DNA of 64,000 nt from an uncultured Muribaculaceae bacterium (GTDB lineage Bacteria > Bacteroidota > Bacteroidia > Bacteroidales > Muribaculaceae): the NCBI GenBank assembly GCA_934667475.1, contig CAKUMB010000006.1, positions 62,001 through 126,000 of the forward strand, read 5' to 3'. Made by a program: the position numbers and the translations under genes. The notes beneath the pieces were generated by a model that searched no databases, was not told where the DNA came from, and saw nothing but the letters and a program-made list of their open reading frames with translations. Of the stretch, positions 51,645 through 61,300 are shown piece by piece. Position 1 is the first letter of the stretch; each line of letters starts with the position of its first letter.

Positions 51645-52059
51645 TGTGCAGAGGTTTGGAGCTTATTTTAAACCGTTAAATCAAGTTTGAGCGCAGATAG
51701 AGAAATTTTAATAGTGTTCATATCGGTGTTTTTATTTATATTTGTAATTACTTTGCTGTTGCAGTGCAGTGGCATCAGATTTTATCTGATAATACGATAT
51801 GGTTAGATAATTATGATTGACGAAAATTTTCATATGCGGCAGAAGAGATTTTTAAGCTGCAAGGGCTTGCCCGGCAGCCGGTGGGCAACACGTTTGGCTC
51901 TTCGCAGCCATACGTCTGCTCCATTATCACGGCCGCAGTTTCGTCGGTAATGTTATGCCGCAATGCACCAGTTTGGTGATTAATTCGCAATAATTTAATG
52001 ATAATGCAGTTATGTAGTTATAATCAATTACACTCAACATAACCACAACACTTACGTTT
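51645..52059. other. Prophage-scar flank upstream of mtnN
   Basis: This AT-rich stretch has no intact gene. On the minus strand a 17-codon frame (51668-51721, MNTIKISLSALKLDLTV) may be the lost N-terminus of the chaperone. On the plus strand 51830-51979 encodes an HTH-like piece (LARQPVGNTFGSSQPYVCSI) without a start codon. TATATTTG at 51737-51744 matches a -7 box and may serve the plus strand, about 315 bp before mtnN. Confidence 0.4.
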
Positions 52060-52740
52060 ATGAATATAGGAATAATCGTAGCAATGGGCAAGGAGCTGGA
52101 GCTGCTAAAGCCGCTGCTTGAGCAGCCTTCCGAGCGTGAGGTGCACGGCACCACGTTTCATTGCGGTAATATAGGCGGCCACCAGGTGGTGGCCATGCAG
52201 TGTGGCATTGGCAAGGTGAATGCAGCCGTGGGCACTGTGACGCTTGTCGACAACTTCCCCGTCGACGCCATAATCAACACTGGTGTGGCCGGAGGTGCCG
52301 GAGGCGGCGTGTGTGTGATGGATGTGGTGGCAGGCCAGCGCATCGCCTACCACGATGTGTGGTGTGGTTTCGACAGCACTTGGGGCCAGATTCAGGGCAT
52401 GCCGCTGTATTTCGAGAGCGACCCCGCGATGCTCGGTATAGCCCGTGGCATCGATGGCGTGAAGTGCGGCCTCATTTGCTCGGGCGACCGCTTCATCGAC
52501 TCCATGGCCGACGTCGAGGCCATAGGCACCAAGTTTCCCGGGGTGATGGCGGTCGACATGGAGTCGGCCGCAATAGCGCAGGTGTGCCACATAAGGCGCA
52601 AGCCATTTCTCAGCGTGCGCGTCATCAGCGACTCGCCCGGCGCCAGTCACGACAACTCGCAGCAGTATGCCGACTTCTGGAGCGATGCCCCCAAGCACAC
52701 TTTTGAGGTGATAAAGCGCTTGCTGCAAAAACTGCAATAA
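52060..52740 (+). CDS. mtnN: 5'-methylthioadenosine/S-adenosylhomocysteine nucleosidase
   Basis: MtnN (Pfs) cuts adenine from methylthioadenosine and S-adenosylhomocysteine. The 226-residue protein begins MNIGIIVAMGKELELLKPLL, with Glu12 as the catalytic acid position. It continues with QCGIGKVNAAVGTV, NTGVAGGAGG, the substrate-binding VDMESAAIAQVC and the catalytic-Asp segment RVISDSPG. Length is normal. It is followed 56 bp later by luxS, so the two enzymes of SAH recycling to homocysteine and the AI-2 precursor are paired. Confidence 0.95.
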   Translation: MNIGIIVAMGKELELLKPLLEQPSEREVHGTTFHCGNIGGHQVVAMQCGIGKVNAAVGTVTLVDNFPVDAIINTGVAGGAGGGVCVMDVVAGQRIAYHDVWCGFDSTWGQIQGMPLYFESDPAMLGIARGIDGVKCGLICSGDRFIDSMADVEAIGTKFPGVMAVDMESAAIAQVCHIRRKPFLSVRVISDSPGASHDNSQQYADFWSDAPKHTFEVIKRLLQKLQ

Positions 52741-52796
52741 TCGCGAAACAAAACTATTATAATAGCATATTTAAACAAGAAATGGAGGGTAAAGCT

Positions 52797-53279
52797 ATGG
52801 AGAAAATCAAGAGTTTCACAATAAACCACAGCCACCTGCTGCGCGGCATATATGTGTCGCGCCAGGACGTCACTCCCAGTGGCGATGTGATCACCACATT
52901 CGACATCCGCATGAAGCTGCCCAACCGCGAGCCGGCCGTGAGCCAGCCTGCGCTGCACACCATCGAGCACCTTGCGGCCACCTATCTGCGCAACCACCCC
53001 GAGTGGGGCAGCAGGGTGGTGTATTGGGGGCCAATGGGGTGCTGCACGGGCAACTACCTGATTATGCAGGGCGACCTCAAGTCGGCCGACGTGGTGCCGC
53101 TCATGCGCGAAACGTTTAAGTTCATCGCCGAGTTCGACGGCGACATACCTGGGGCCTCGGCCAACGACTGCGGCAACTACATGCTGCACAATCTGCCCAT
53201 GGCCAAGTGGGAGGCGCGCAAATACCTCATTGAGGTGCTCGAACGCATAAAGCCCGAAAACTTGACATATCCCGACTAA
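52797..53279 (+). CDS. luxS: S-ribosylhomocysteine lyase (AI-2 synthase)
   Basis: LuxS splits S-ribosylhomocysteine into homocysteine and DPD, the AI-2 precursor. The start at 52797 (MEKIKSFTINHSHLL) gives 160 residues and has a GGAGGG stretch 7 bp upstream; the ATG at 52782 would add five residues. Metal ligands are His54 and His58 in HTIEHL and Cys125 in NDCGNY; the catalytic cysteine is in GPMGCCTGNY (Cys82). Length is normal. It lies 15 bp before an AraC-family regulator. It may serve recycling, signalling or both. Confidence 0.95.
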   Translation: MEKIKSFTINHSHLLRGIYVSRQDVTPSGDVITTFDIRMKLPNREPAVSQPALHTIEHLAATYLRNHPEWGSRVVYWGPMGCCTGNYLIMQGDLKSADVVPLMRETFKFIAEFDGDIPGASANDCGNYMLHNLPMAKWEARKYLIEVLERIKPENLTYPD

Positions 53280-53294
53280 ACCACCTCACTTGCA

Positions 53295-54170
53295 ATGGAC
53301 GCCGATATTCAGAAGATAGCCGCTGGCGAGAAGCTGCCGCAGTTCGACCTGCCGGTTGACATAATAGTGTATGACAACGTGCATGCCGACTTGCTGAAGT
53401 GCTATGCCTCGTTTCCCTGCAAAATCGAGGCCTGCATATTCTGCTATGTGGTCAGCGGCAACGTGACCGCCACCATCAATCTGTGGGACTACGAAATACG
53501 CGCCCACGACTTTGTGGTGATAATGCCCGGCAGCTTCTTGCAGATAAAGACGGTGAGCAACGACTTGCAGGTGGCCTTCGAAGGATTCTCGTCGGCCTTC
53601 CTCAAGCGCATGAACTTCTGGAAAATGCTGTCGCCCATCATGCTGCAGGTGTTTCAGAGCCCCGTGTTCTCGCTCGAGCCCGAGTTGGCCGACATATTCC
53701 GCGACATATTCTCGGTGATGACGCGCATCAACGACTACAGCTCGGCCTTCCAGGCCGGCAGCATGGCGCAAAACGCCATGGCGCTCACCATCGACATTCT
53801 GAGCAGCGCCATAAAGTCGCACCGCTTGCGCGGCGACCGCCGGCCCACCACACGCGAGCAGGAGATAGTGGCGCAGTTTCTGCAAATCGCATTCGAGAAC
53901 TACCGCGAGGAGCACCGCATATCATTTTATGCGCAGGAGGCCAACCTCACTCTGTCGCACTTCTGCAATGTGATTAGCAAGAGCATAGGCATGACGCCAC
54001 AGGAGGTGATAATGAACCTGATAATAATGGACGCCAAAACGCAGCTCAAGCGCACAAGCCACACAGCCGCGCGCATTTCGGCGTCGCTCAACTTCAGCAC
54101 GCCCACGTCGTTCAACCGGTACTTCCGCAAATACACGGGCATGACTCCGCAGGAATACCGCAAAAGCTGA
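53295..54170 (+). CDS. AraC-family transcriptional regulator
   Basis: The 291-residue protein has an N-terminal cupin-like sensor half (about 15-160). The C-terminal AraC domain has two helix-turn-helix units (about 190-290) and ends with the family signature FNRYFRKYTGMTPQEYRKS. The sensing domain is unlike sugar AraC in length and has no clear ligand motif. It lies 15 bp after luxS and 57 bp before fbp. Its targets are unknown; the neighbouring fbp is a candidate by position only. Confidence 0.9.
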   Translation: MDADIQKIAAGEKLPQFDLPVDIIVYDNVHADLLKCYASFPCKIEACIFCYVVSGNVTATINLWDYEIRAHDFVVIMPGSFLQIKTVSNDLQVAFEGFSSAFLKRMNFWKMLSPIMLQVFQSPVFSLEPELADIFRDIFSVMTRINDYSSAFQAGSMAQNAMALTIDILSSAIKSHRLRGDRRPTTREQEIVAQFLQIAFENYREEHRISFYAQEANLTLSHFCNVISKSIGMTPQEVIMNLIIMDAKTQLKRTSHTAARISASLNFSTPTSFNRYFRKYTGMTPQEYRKS

Positions 54171-54227
54171 CACGGCGCATACTATTATTCTTTTATCAAC
54201 AAACAATGCATAAATAACGACCGCAAT

Positions 54228-56252
54228 ATGAGCATCAACCAATCAGAAATAAAAAACGTGAGCGACGACCTGCGCTACCTGAAGCTGTTGTCGCGCAACT
54301 TCCCAAACATAGCCACGGCCAGCACCGAAATCATCAACCTTGAGGCCATACTCAACCTGCCAAAGGGCACCGAGCACTTCTTGGCCGACCTTCACGGCGA
54401 ATATGAGGCTTTCCAGCACGTGCTGCGCAATGCCTCGGGCACCATCAAGCGCAAGGTGAAGGAGATTTTCAACGACTCGCTGGGCTCGCGCGAGCAGAAG
54501 GAGCTTTGCACTCTCATCTACTATCCCGAGCTGAAACTCGAACTTGTGAAGGAGGAGATTGACAACGACGATGACATGCGCGACTGGTATTTCATCACCA
54601 TCAACCGCCTTGTGAAGGTGTGCCGCAACGTGTCGTCGAAATACACGCGCTCGAAGGTGCACAAGGCACTGCCATTCGACTTCTCCTATATCATTCAGGA
54701 ACTGCTTCACGAGAGCACGTCCGACCCCAACAAGCAGGGCTACGTCGACGTGATTGTGCGCACCATAATATCCACCTGCCGCGCCGACGACTTCATTGTG
54801 GCCATGTGCAACCTAATCCAGCAGCTCACCATCGACCTGCTGCACATATTGGGCGATGTGTATGACCGCGGCCCGAGTCCCGACAAAATCATGGACATCC
54901 TGTGCACCTTCCACAACTACGACATCCAGTGGGGCAACCACGACATCCTGTGGATGGGCGCCGCAGCCGGCAACGACTGCTGCATTGCCAATGTGATTCG
55001 CATTGCCATGCGCTATGGCAACCAGGCCGTGCTTGAAGACGGCTACGGCATCAATCTGCTGCCGCTGGCCACATTTGCCATCGACCACTATGCCGACGAC
55101 CCCTGCAAGCCGTTCCTGCCCAAGGTAGGCGACACGGCCAAAGACTCGATGAGCAAGGCCAAGCACCTGATTGCGCAGATGCACAAGGCCATAAGCATAG
55201 TGCAGTTTAAGCTCGAGGCCGAGACCATCAGGCGCCGTCCCGACTTCGACATGGCCGACCGCCTGCTGCTCGACAAGGTGGACTTTGACCGCAAAGTGAT
55301 AGTGGTCGACGGCAAGGAATATGAGATGACCGACACCAATTTCCCCACGGTCGACCCCAAGGACCCGTTCCGCCTCACCGAAGACGAGCGCGCGCTGGTG
55401 AAGAAGCTGCACAACTCGTTTGTCGACTCCGAGAAGCTGCGCAAGCACATGGACGCCATGTTCCGCAACGGCTGCATATTCAATGTGGTCAACGGCAACC
55501 TGCTGTATCACGCCTCAATTCCGCTCAACGCCGACGGCTCGCTGAAAGATGTCACCATCCAGGGCCGCAAATATCACGGCAAGTCGCTGCTGAAAAAGGT
55601 GGGCGCCCTCATCCGCGAGGCCTACTTTGGCGCCGACGACGGCAGCGACAACAGCTTTGCCATGGACTATGTGTGGTATCTGTGGTGCGGCAAAGACTCT
55701 CCGGCGTTCGACAAAGACAAGATGGCCACCTTCGAACGCTACTTTATAAAAGACAAGGCAACCCACAAGGAGACAAAGGGATACTACTACACCCTTCGCG
55801 ACAGCGAGGAGGTGTGCGACCGCATTCTCGACGAGTTTGGTGTGCAGGGCCAGTTCCGACACATCATCAACGGCCACGTGCCGGTGAAGACCATCAAGGG
55901 CGAGAACCCCATCAAGGCCAACGGCAAAATGATGGTGATCGACGGCGGTTTCTCGAAGGCCTACCAGCCCGAAACGGGCATCGCCGGCTATACGCTGGTG
56001 TACCACTCGCGCGGATTCCAGCTGGTGCAGCACGAGCCGTTCACCTCAATCACCAAGGCCGTGCGTGAGGGCCAGGACATTAAGTCGACCATACAACTGG
56101 TGGAGATGACCAACCGCCGCATGATGGTGAAGGACACCGACATAGGCCACGAACTTGAATTGCAAATCAAAGACTTGCAGCAGCTGTTGGTGGCCTACCG
56201 CCTGGGCATCATCAAGGAGCGCGCCTGGCGACCCATCACCAACAAGCAGTAG
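54228..56252 (+). CDS. fbp: Fructose-1,6-bisphosphatase class III
   Basis: This enzyme removes the 1-phosphate from fructose-1,6-bisphosphate in gluconeogenesis. The 674-residue protein is of the class III (B. subtilis YydE-type) metallophosphatase fold: ADLHGEYEAF (Asp54, His56), GDVYDRG (209-215), and WGNHDILW (GNHD 236-239). A large C-terminal half has NGHVPVKTIKGENPIKANGK and DGGFSKAYQPETGIAGYTL. Length matches the class (about 640-680). It follows the AraC gene and ends with a hairpin at 56269. Confidence 0.95.
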   Translation: MSINQSEIKNVSDDLRYLKLLSRNFPNIATASTEIINLEAILNLPKGTEHFLADLHGEYEAFQHVLRNASGTIKRKVKEIFNDSLGSREQKELCTLIYYPELKLELVKEEIDNDDDMRDWYFITINRLVKVCRNVSSKYTRSKVHKALPFDFSYIIQELLHESTSDPNKQGYVDVIVRTIISTCRADDFIVAMCNLIQQLTIDLLHILGDVYDRGPSPDKIMDILCTFHNYDIQWGNHDILWMGAAAGNDCCIANVIRIAMRYGNQAVLEDGYGINLLPLATFAIDHYADDPCKPFLPKVGDTAKDSMSKAKHLIAQMHKAISIVQFKLEAETIRRRPDFDMADRLLLDKVDFDRKVIVVDGKEYEMTDTNFPTVDPKDPFRLTEDERALVKKLHNSFVDSEKLRKHMDAMFRNGCIFNVVNGNLLYHASIPLNADGSLKDVTIQGRKYHGKSLLKKVGALIREAYFGADDGSDNSFAMDYVWYLWCGKDSPAFDKDKMATFERYFIKDKATHKETKGYYYTLRDSEEVCDRILDEFGVQGQFRHIINGHVPVKTIKGENPIKANGKMMVIDGGFSKAYQPETGIAGYTLVYHSRGFQLVQHEPFTSITKAVREGQDIKSTIQLVEMTNRRMMVKDTDIGHELELQIKDLQQLLVAYRLGIIKERAWRPITNKQ

Positions 56253-56268
56253 GCGCACATGCAAGGCA

Positions 56269-56311
56269 CACCTGCCGCCCCCATTTATTGGGACGGCAGG
56301 TGCGTTATTTG
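56269..56311 (+). terminator. Probable terminator after fbp
   Basis: ACCTGCCG (56270-56277) pairs with CGGCAGGT (56294-56301), with an outer C-G and an inner CCC/GGG pairing; a TTATTT follows. The T-run is imperfect. Confidence 0.65.
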
Positions 56312-56323
56312 GCAAGTTTTATG

Positions 56324-56331
56324 TAACTTTG
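56324..56331 (+). promoter_or_regulatory. Predicted nadE promoter, -7 element
   Basis: TAACTTTG matches TAnnTTTG exactly, 51 bp before the nadE ATG. A TTTG at 56308-56311 is too close for -33. Confidence 0.5.
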
Positions 56332-56382
56332 CGCCTTGGTAATAAACGAATGTCGCATTAATTAATTTATTATATAAGCCAA

Positions 56383-58326
56383 ATGAACGACTACGGTTTG
56401 GTGAGAGTGGCTTCGGCCGTGCCCGAGATGAATGTGGCCGATGTCGACTTTAATGTAGAGAAAATCATGGAGTGTGTGGCCGACGCCGTCAAGAAGAGGG
56501 CGTCGCTGGTGGTGTTTCCCGAGCTTTCGCTCACGGGCTACACCTGCGCCGACCTGTTTGGCAGCGAACTGCTGCTCGACGCCTCCGACCGCGCCCTGCT
56601 GCGCATAGCCGACTTCTCGGCCGACAAGGACATCGCCATTGTGGTGGGCGCACCGGTGCGCCACCGCGGGCATCTTTATAACTGCGCCGTGGTGGTGTTT
56701 CATGGCCAAATGTGGCTCGTGCCCAAGTCCTACCTGCCCAACTACAAGGAGTTTTACGAGAAGCGCTGGTTTAGCAGCGCCGACAATTCGGTGAATGTGT
56801 CGAGTGTGACCATTGGCGGCCGTGAGTGCGCCTTTGGCCGCAACCTTCTGTTCCGCTCTGGCAAGCTGGTGCTGGGCATCGAAATTTGCGAAGACCTGTG
56901 GGTGCCCATCCCGCCCAGTTCGGTGGCCGCCATCAATGGCGCCAACATGATTCTCAACCTGTCGGCATCCAACGAGGTCATTGGCAAGCACAAGTTTTTG
57001 GTCAACCTCATCAAGCACCAGTCCAACCAGTGCATAGCGGCCTACGTCTACTCGTCGTCGGGCTACGGCGAGTCGACCACCGACCTCGTGTTTGCCGGCA
57101 ACGCCATCATATCGGAAAACGGCAACATACTGAAGAGCGGCGAGCGCTTCAGCATGAAGTCGCAGGTGGTGGTGGCCGACGTCGACGTTGAGGCGCTTGA
57201 AAACGAGCGCCGCATCAACGAGAGCTTCGGCGACAGCATACGCGACTTTGCGCGCCACTATGAGTGCGTCGAGCTCGACTTGCCGCGCATCGACTACGAC
57301 GACAAGGTGAAGCTCGAGCGCAAAATCAAGCGCACCCCGTTTGTGCCCACCGACGATGTGCGGCTCAGCGCCCGCTGCGAGGAAATTGTGAACATACAGA
57401 CCGAGGGCCTCATGCGCCGCCTGCACGCCATTCACTGCGGCTCGCTGGTGGTGGGCATATCGGGCGGACTCGACTCGACCCTTGCGCTGCTGGTGGCCGC
57501 CCACGCCTTCGACCGCCTGGGCCTCGACCGCAAGGGCATCTATGGCATCACCATGCCCGGCTTCGGCACCACCGACCGCACCTATACCAACGCAGTGGAA
57601 ATGATGCGCAGGCTGGGCGTGTCGGTATGCGAAATTCCCATTGCGGCCGCAGTGAAGCAGCACTTCAAGGACATTGGCCACAATGCCGCGGTGCACGATG
57701 TGGTGTATGAAAACTCACAGGCGCGCGAGCGCACACAGATTCTCATGGACTATGCCAACAAAGTGGGCGGCATAGTGCTGGGCACGGGCGACCTCTCTGA
57801 GCTGGCGCTGGGCTGGGCCACCTACAATGGCGACCACATGTCGATGTATAATGTGAACAACAGCATACCCAAGACATTGGCAAAAGACTTGGTGAAGTGG
57901 TTTGCCAACACCGTCTACCGCAAAGATCAGGAGATTTCACACATCCTCAACGATGTGCTGGCCACGCCCATCAGCCCCGAACTGACCCCGGCCGACGATT
58001 TCGGCCACATAAAGCAGAAGACCGAAGACCTCGTGGGCCCCTACGAGTTGCACGACTTCTTCCTGTTCAATATGATTCGCTACGGCTACCGTCCGCGCAA
58101 GCTCTATCTGTTTGCCAAGACGGCCTTCAAGGGTGAGTATGAACCCGACGTCATTAAAAAGTGGCTCCGGGTGTTTGTGCGCCGCTTCTTCATGCAGCAG
58201 TTCAAGCGCTCGTGCTTGCCCGACGGCCCCAAGGTGGGCAGCGTGAGCCTCTCGCCCCGCGGCGACTGGCGCATGCCCAGCGACGCCGCTGCCTCGCTGT
58301 GGCTCAAGGATTGTGACTCTCTGTAG
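56383..58326 (+). CDS. nadE: Glutamine-dependent NAD+ synthetase
   Basis: NadE makes NAD from deamido-NAD using glutamine. The 647-residue protein has an N-terminal nitrilase-type glutaminase (about 1-270) with the triad Glu47 (FPELSL), Lys122 (NYKEFY) and Cys169 (EICEDLW). The C-terminal synthetase starts at about 330 with the pyrophosphatase loop SGGLDST near 360 and the downstream LGTGDLSELALGW. Length is typical of two-domain forms. Glutamine use is supported by the intact triad. It is followed 56 bp later by tamB. Confidence 0.96.
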   Translation: MNDYGLVRVASAVPEMNVADVDFNVEKIMECVADAVKKRASLVVFPELSLTGYTCADLFGSELLLDASDRALLRIADFSADKDIAIVVGAPVRHRGHLYNCAVVVFHGQMWLVPKSYLPNYKEFYEKRWFSSADNSVNVSSVTIGGRECAFGRNLLFRSGKLVLGIEICEDLWVPIPPSSVAAINGANMILNLSASNEVIGKHKFLVNLIKHQSNQCIAAYVYSSSGYGESTTDLVFAGNAIISENGNILKSGERFSMKSQVVVADVDVEALENERRINESFGDSIRDFARHYECVELDLPRIDYDDKVKLERKIKRTPFVPTDDVRLSARCEEIVNIQTEGLMRRLHAIHCGSLVVGISGGLDSTLALLVAAHAFDRLGLDRKGIYGITMPGFGTTDRTYTNAVEMMRRLGVSVCEIPIAAAVKQHFKDIGHNAAVHDVVYENSQARERTQILMDYANKVGGIVLGTGDLSELALGWATYNGDHMSMYNVNNSIPKTLAKDLVKWFANTVYRKDQEISHILNDVLATPISPELTPADDFGHIKQKTEDLVGPYELHDFFLFNMIRYGYRPRKLYLFAKTAFKGEYEPDVIKKWLRVFVRRFFMQQFKRSCLPDGPKVGSVSLSPRGDWRMPSDAAASLWLKDCDSL

Positions 58327-58382
58327 AAGTGAAACTGCAATTACGCTGAATTAAGGTGCTCATTATTAGACGATGCTATAAT

Positions 58383-61300
58383 ATGTTGCGCGGACTGCTG
58401 GTGACAGCGGTCGCTGCCGTCATTGCCCTTTTTGTGGCGGTCTACCTGCTGCTGCTCATCCCGGCGGTGCAGGGCCGCATCAAGGCCGAGGGCGAGAAGG
58501 CGGCCAGCGACTTCCTCAAGACACGCGTCAGCATAGGCCGCGTCAGCATCAGGCCCTTCAACCAGCTGCTGCTCTACGATGTGCGCATACCCAGCCAAAA
58601 GGGCGACTCACTCATCAGCGTCGACAAGCTGGCGGCCGGCATCAGCCTCTATAATTTGGCTTTGAAGTCGAAAATCGTCATCACCTACGGCGAAATCATC
58701 GGCCTAAAGGGCAATATCACCCGCGCCACGCCGCAAAGCCCCACTAATGCGCAGTTTCTCATCGATGCCTTCAAGCCCAAGCCCGGCAAGCCGCCAAGAC
58801 CCTACGATGTGACCATTCATAATGTGGTGATCCGCCGAAGCGAGCTTAGCTACGATGTGCTGTCGGAGCCGCGCCGCCGCGGCCGTTTCGACAAGAATCA
58901 CATTGCCGTCTACAACCTCAAGGCCGACGTGCAGCTGCCACGCATCAAAAACAACGACTACAGCTTGGTGGTGCGCCGCCTGTCGTTTGCCGAGGCGAGT
59001 GGCTTCATGCTCAAGAATTTTGCTGTCAGCGCCAGCGTCACCGACCGTGCCGCAAAGCTCAGCGGCATCCAAATCGAGCTGCCAGGCACGCTGCTTGTGC
59101 CCGAGGACATAGGCATAGAGTATTCATCGCTTAAAAATCTTGGCAAGGAAATCAAGGACAAGGACTTCAGCCTAACGCTGGCCAACAGCTACGTCACCCT
59201 CAGCGACTTGCAGTGCTTTGTGCCAGCCTTTGCCAAGTTTCAGGACCCCATCGAAATCACCGCCTCGCTCAGTGGCGGGCCGAGGCGTCTCAGCATACCG
59301 GTGCTGATGGTGCGCACGCGCAACAACCGCATTGCCGTTGAGGCCCGCGGCGAGTTGCGCAACCTTGCCAACGCGCGCCAGCTTAGGTTCAACCTGCCTC
59401 ACATCCGCGTCAGCGCCGATGCCGGCGAGGTGGCCAAACTCACGCAAAACCTGGTGCAGCTGTCGCCACAGGTGCTCGACAAGGTGCTGAAGTGTGGCGA
59501 CATCAGGGTCGACGGCTCGCTCTCGGGCCAGCCTTCGGCGCTGAAATATGCCGGCACGGTGGGCACTTCGCTCGGCAGGGTGGTGCTCGACGGCGCCTAC
59601 GCTTCGGCCGGGCGCGACAAGCATTTTTCGGGTCATGTGGCCACCGGTGGATTCAATCTGGGCCGACTGCTGGGCAAGGAGGGCCTGCTGGGATCGCTCG
59701 CGCTGAATGCGCAGCTCACGGCCACGCTGGGCCGCACGGCCAAGAGCGGCTCGGTCAACGGCCGGGTCGACTACATCGACTTCAAGGGCTACCGATACAA
59801 AAACATCACGGCCAATTTCACGGCCGACAACCGCACTGCCGGCGGCCGCCTGGCGGTGAATGACCCCAACTTTATGCTCAACCTCGACGGCGAAGCAGTG
59901 TATGCTGGAGCACGCAAGTCGATAAACGCCAGCATCAAGGCCCGCAACGTGAATCTGGCCCACATGCACCTGCTCAGTGGGTCGAAGTATGCCGACAAGA
60001 GCGTTACGCTCGACGGCAACGTGTCGCTCTCGGGCCGCACCGTCGACGATATGCTGGGGCACATAGCTCTAAGCGACGTGGCGTTTGTCAACCGCGCCGG
60101 CGCTGGCCTGCACATAGGCCAACTGCTGCTGACGTCGGGCCGCCAAGGCAGCGAAAAGGTGATGGAACTCAAGAGCGACTTCGTCAATGGCACCGTCACG
60201 GGCAACTACCGGCTCAGCAGCCTTGTCGGCAGTGTACGCTACATGCTCGACCGCGCCATGCCCGGCATGCAGGCCGGCCGCCGCTTCTATGCCAAGCCAC
60301 ACGGGCAGCACAACTCGCTGCGCTGCCAATTCACACTGCAGCCCTCCGACGAACTTGAGGCATTGGTGAAACTGCCAGTGAAACTTGTGTATCCGGCCAC
60401 ACTCAGCGGCGAACTCAACGATGACAACGAAACGCTGCAACTGAATTGCAGCATACCATATTTGCTGCAAGGCAAGAAACTGATCGACGGCACCACCCTG
60501 AGTGCGACTGTCAGCGACAAGCGCGTTGGTCTGAGCGCGCAGTCAAATGTGCCCACTAAGGACGGCAAGGCGGAGCTCAGCATACTGTCGGGCGGCAGTG
60601 GCGGCACTCTCGACACCAATGTGGGCTGGCGCATACGCCGCAAGCGCGACTACCACGGCGATGTGAACTTCACCACACGCTTCAGCCGCAGCGACGACCA
60701 TCGGCTGGCATGCGGCATCGATGTTAACCCCACAAAAATCATAGTCAACGACACGGTGTGGCAGCTCAGTTCGGGCCACGTGGATGTGAAGGGTGGCACG
60801 GTGAGCGTGCAAGACCTCTTCGGCTTCTGCGACAAGCAGTTCATTAAAGTTGGCGGCACCGTGTCGAAGAACCCCGACGATGTGCTCACCGTTGCCCTCA
60901 ACGACATCAATCTCGACTATATATTCGAAACGCTCAACATCGACAATGTGAAGTTCGGCGGCCGCGCCACCGGCACGTTCTATGCCAGCGACCTCATGTC
61001 GGGCGCTCCGCGCCTGTCCACGCCCAACCTCCATGTCAACGGGTTGAAATACAACGACGCCCTCATGGGCAATGCCGACATCACCAGCAGTTGGGACAAC
61101 ACCAAAAAGGCCGTCAACCTGAATGCCGACCTTGCGCAGGCCAACGGCGACCACTCGCGCATAGGCGGCGCTATATTTGTGGCCGACGACTCGCTGCACC
61201 TCACGTTCGACGCCCAGCGGGCCAACGTCTCGTTCATGAAGCCGTTTATGGCCGCCTTTGCCAGCGATGTGCAGGGCTATGCCTCGGGCCACGCCGTGCT

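Noticed and set aside
51823..51957. 45-codon plus-strand frame starting MIDENFHMRQKRF
   Set aside because: Arg/Ser-rich with no family; the neighbouring frame has the better HTH-like pattern.
56362..57696. Open frame of 444 codons on the minus strand opposite nadE
   Set aside because: Same shadow composition; nadE on the plus strand has all catalytic residues.
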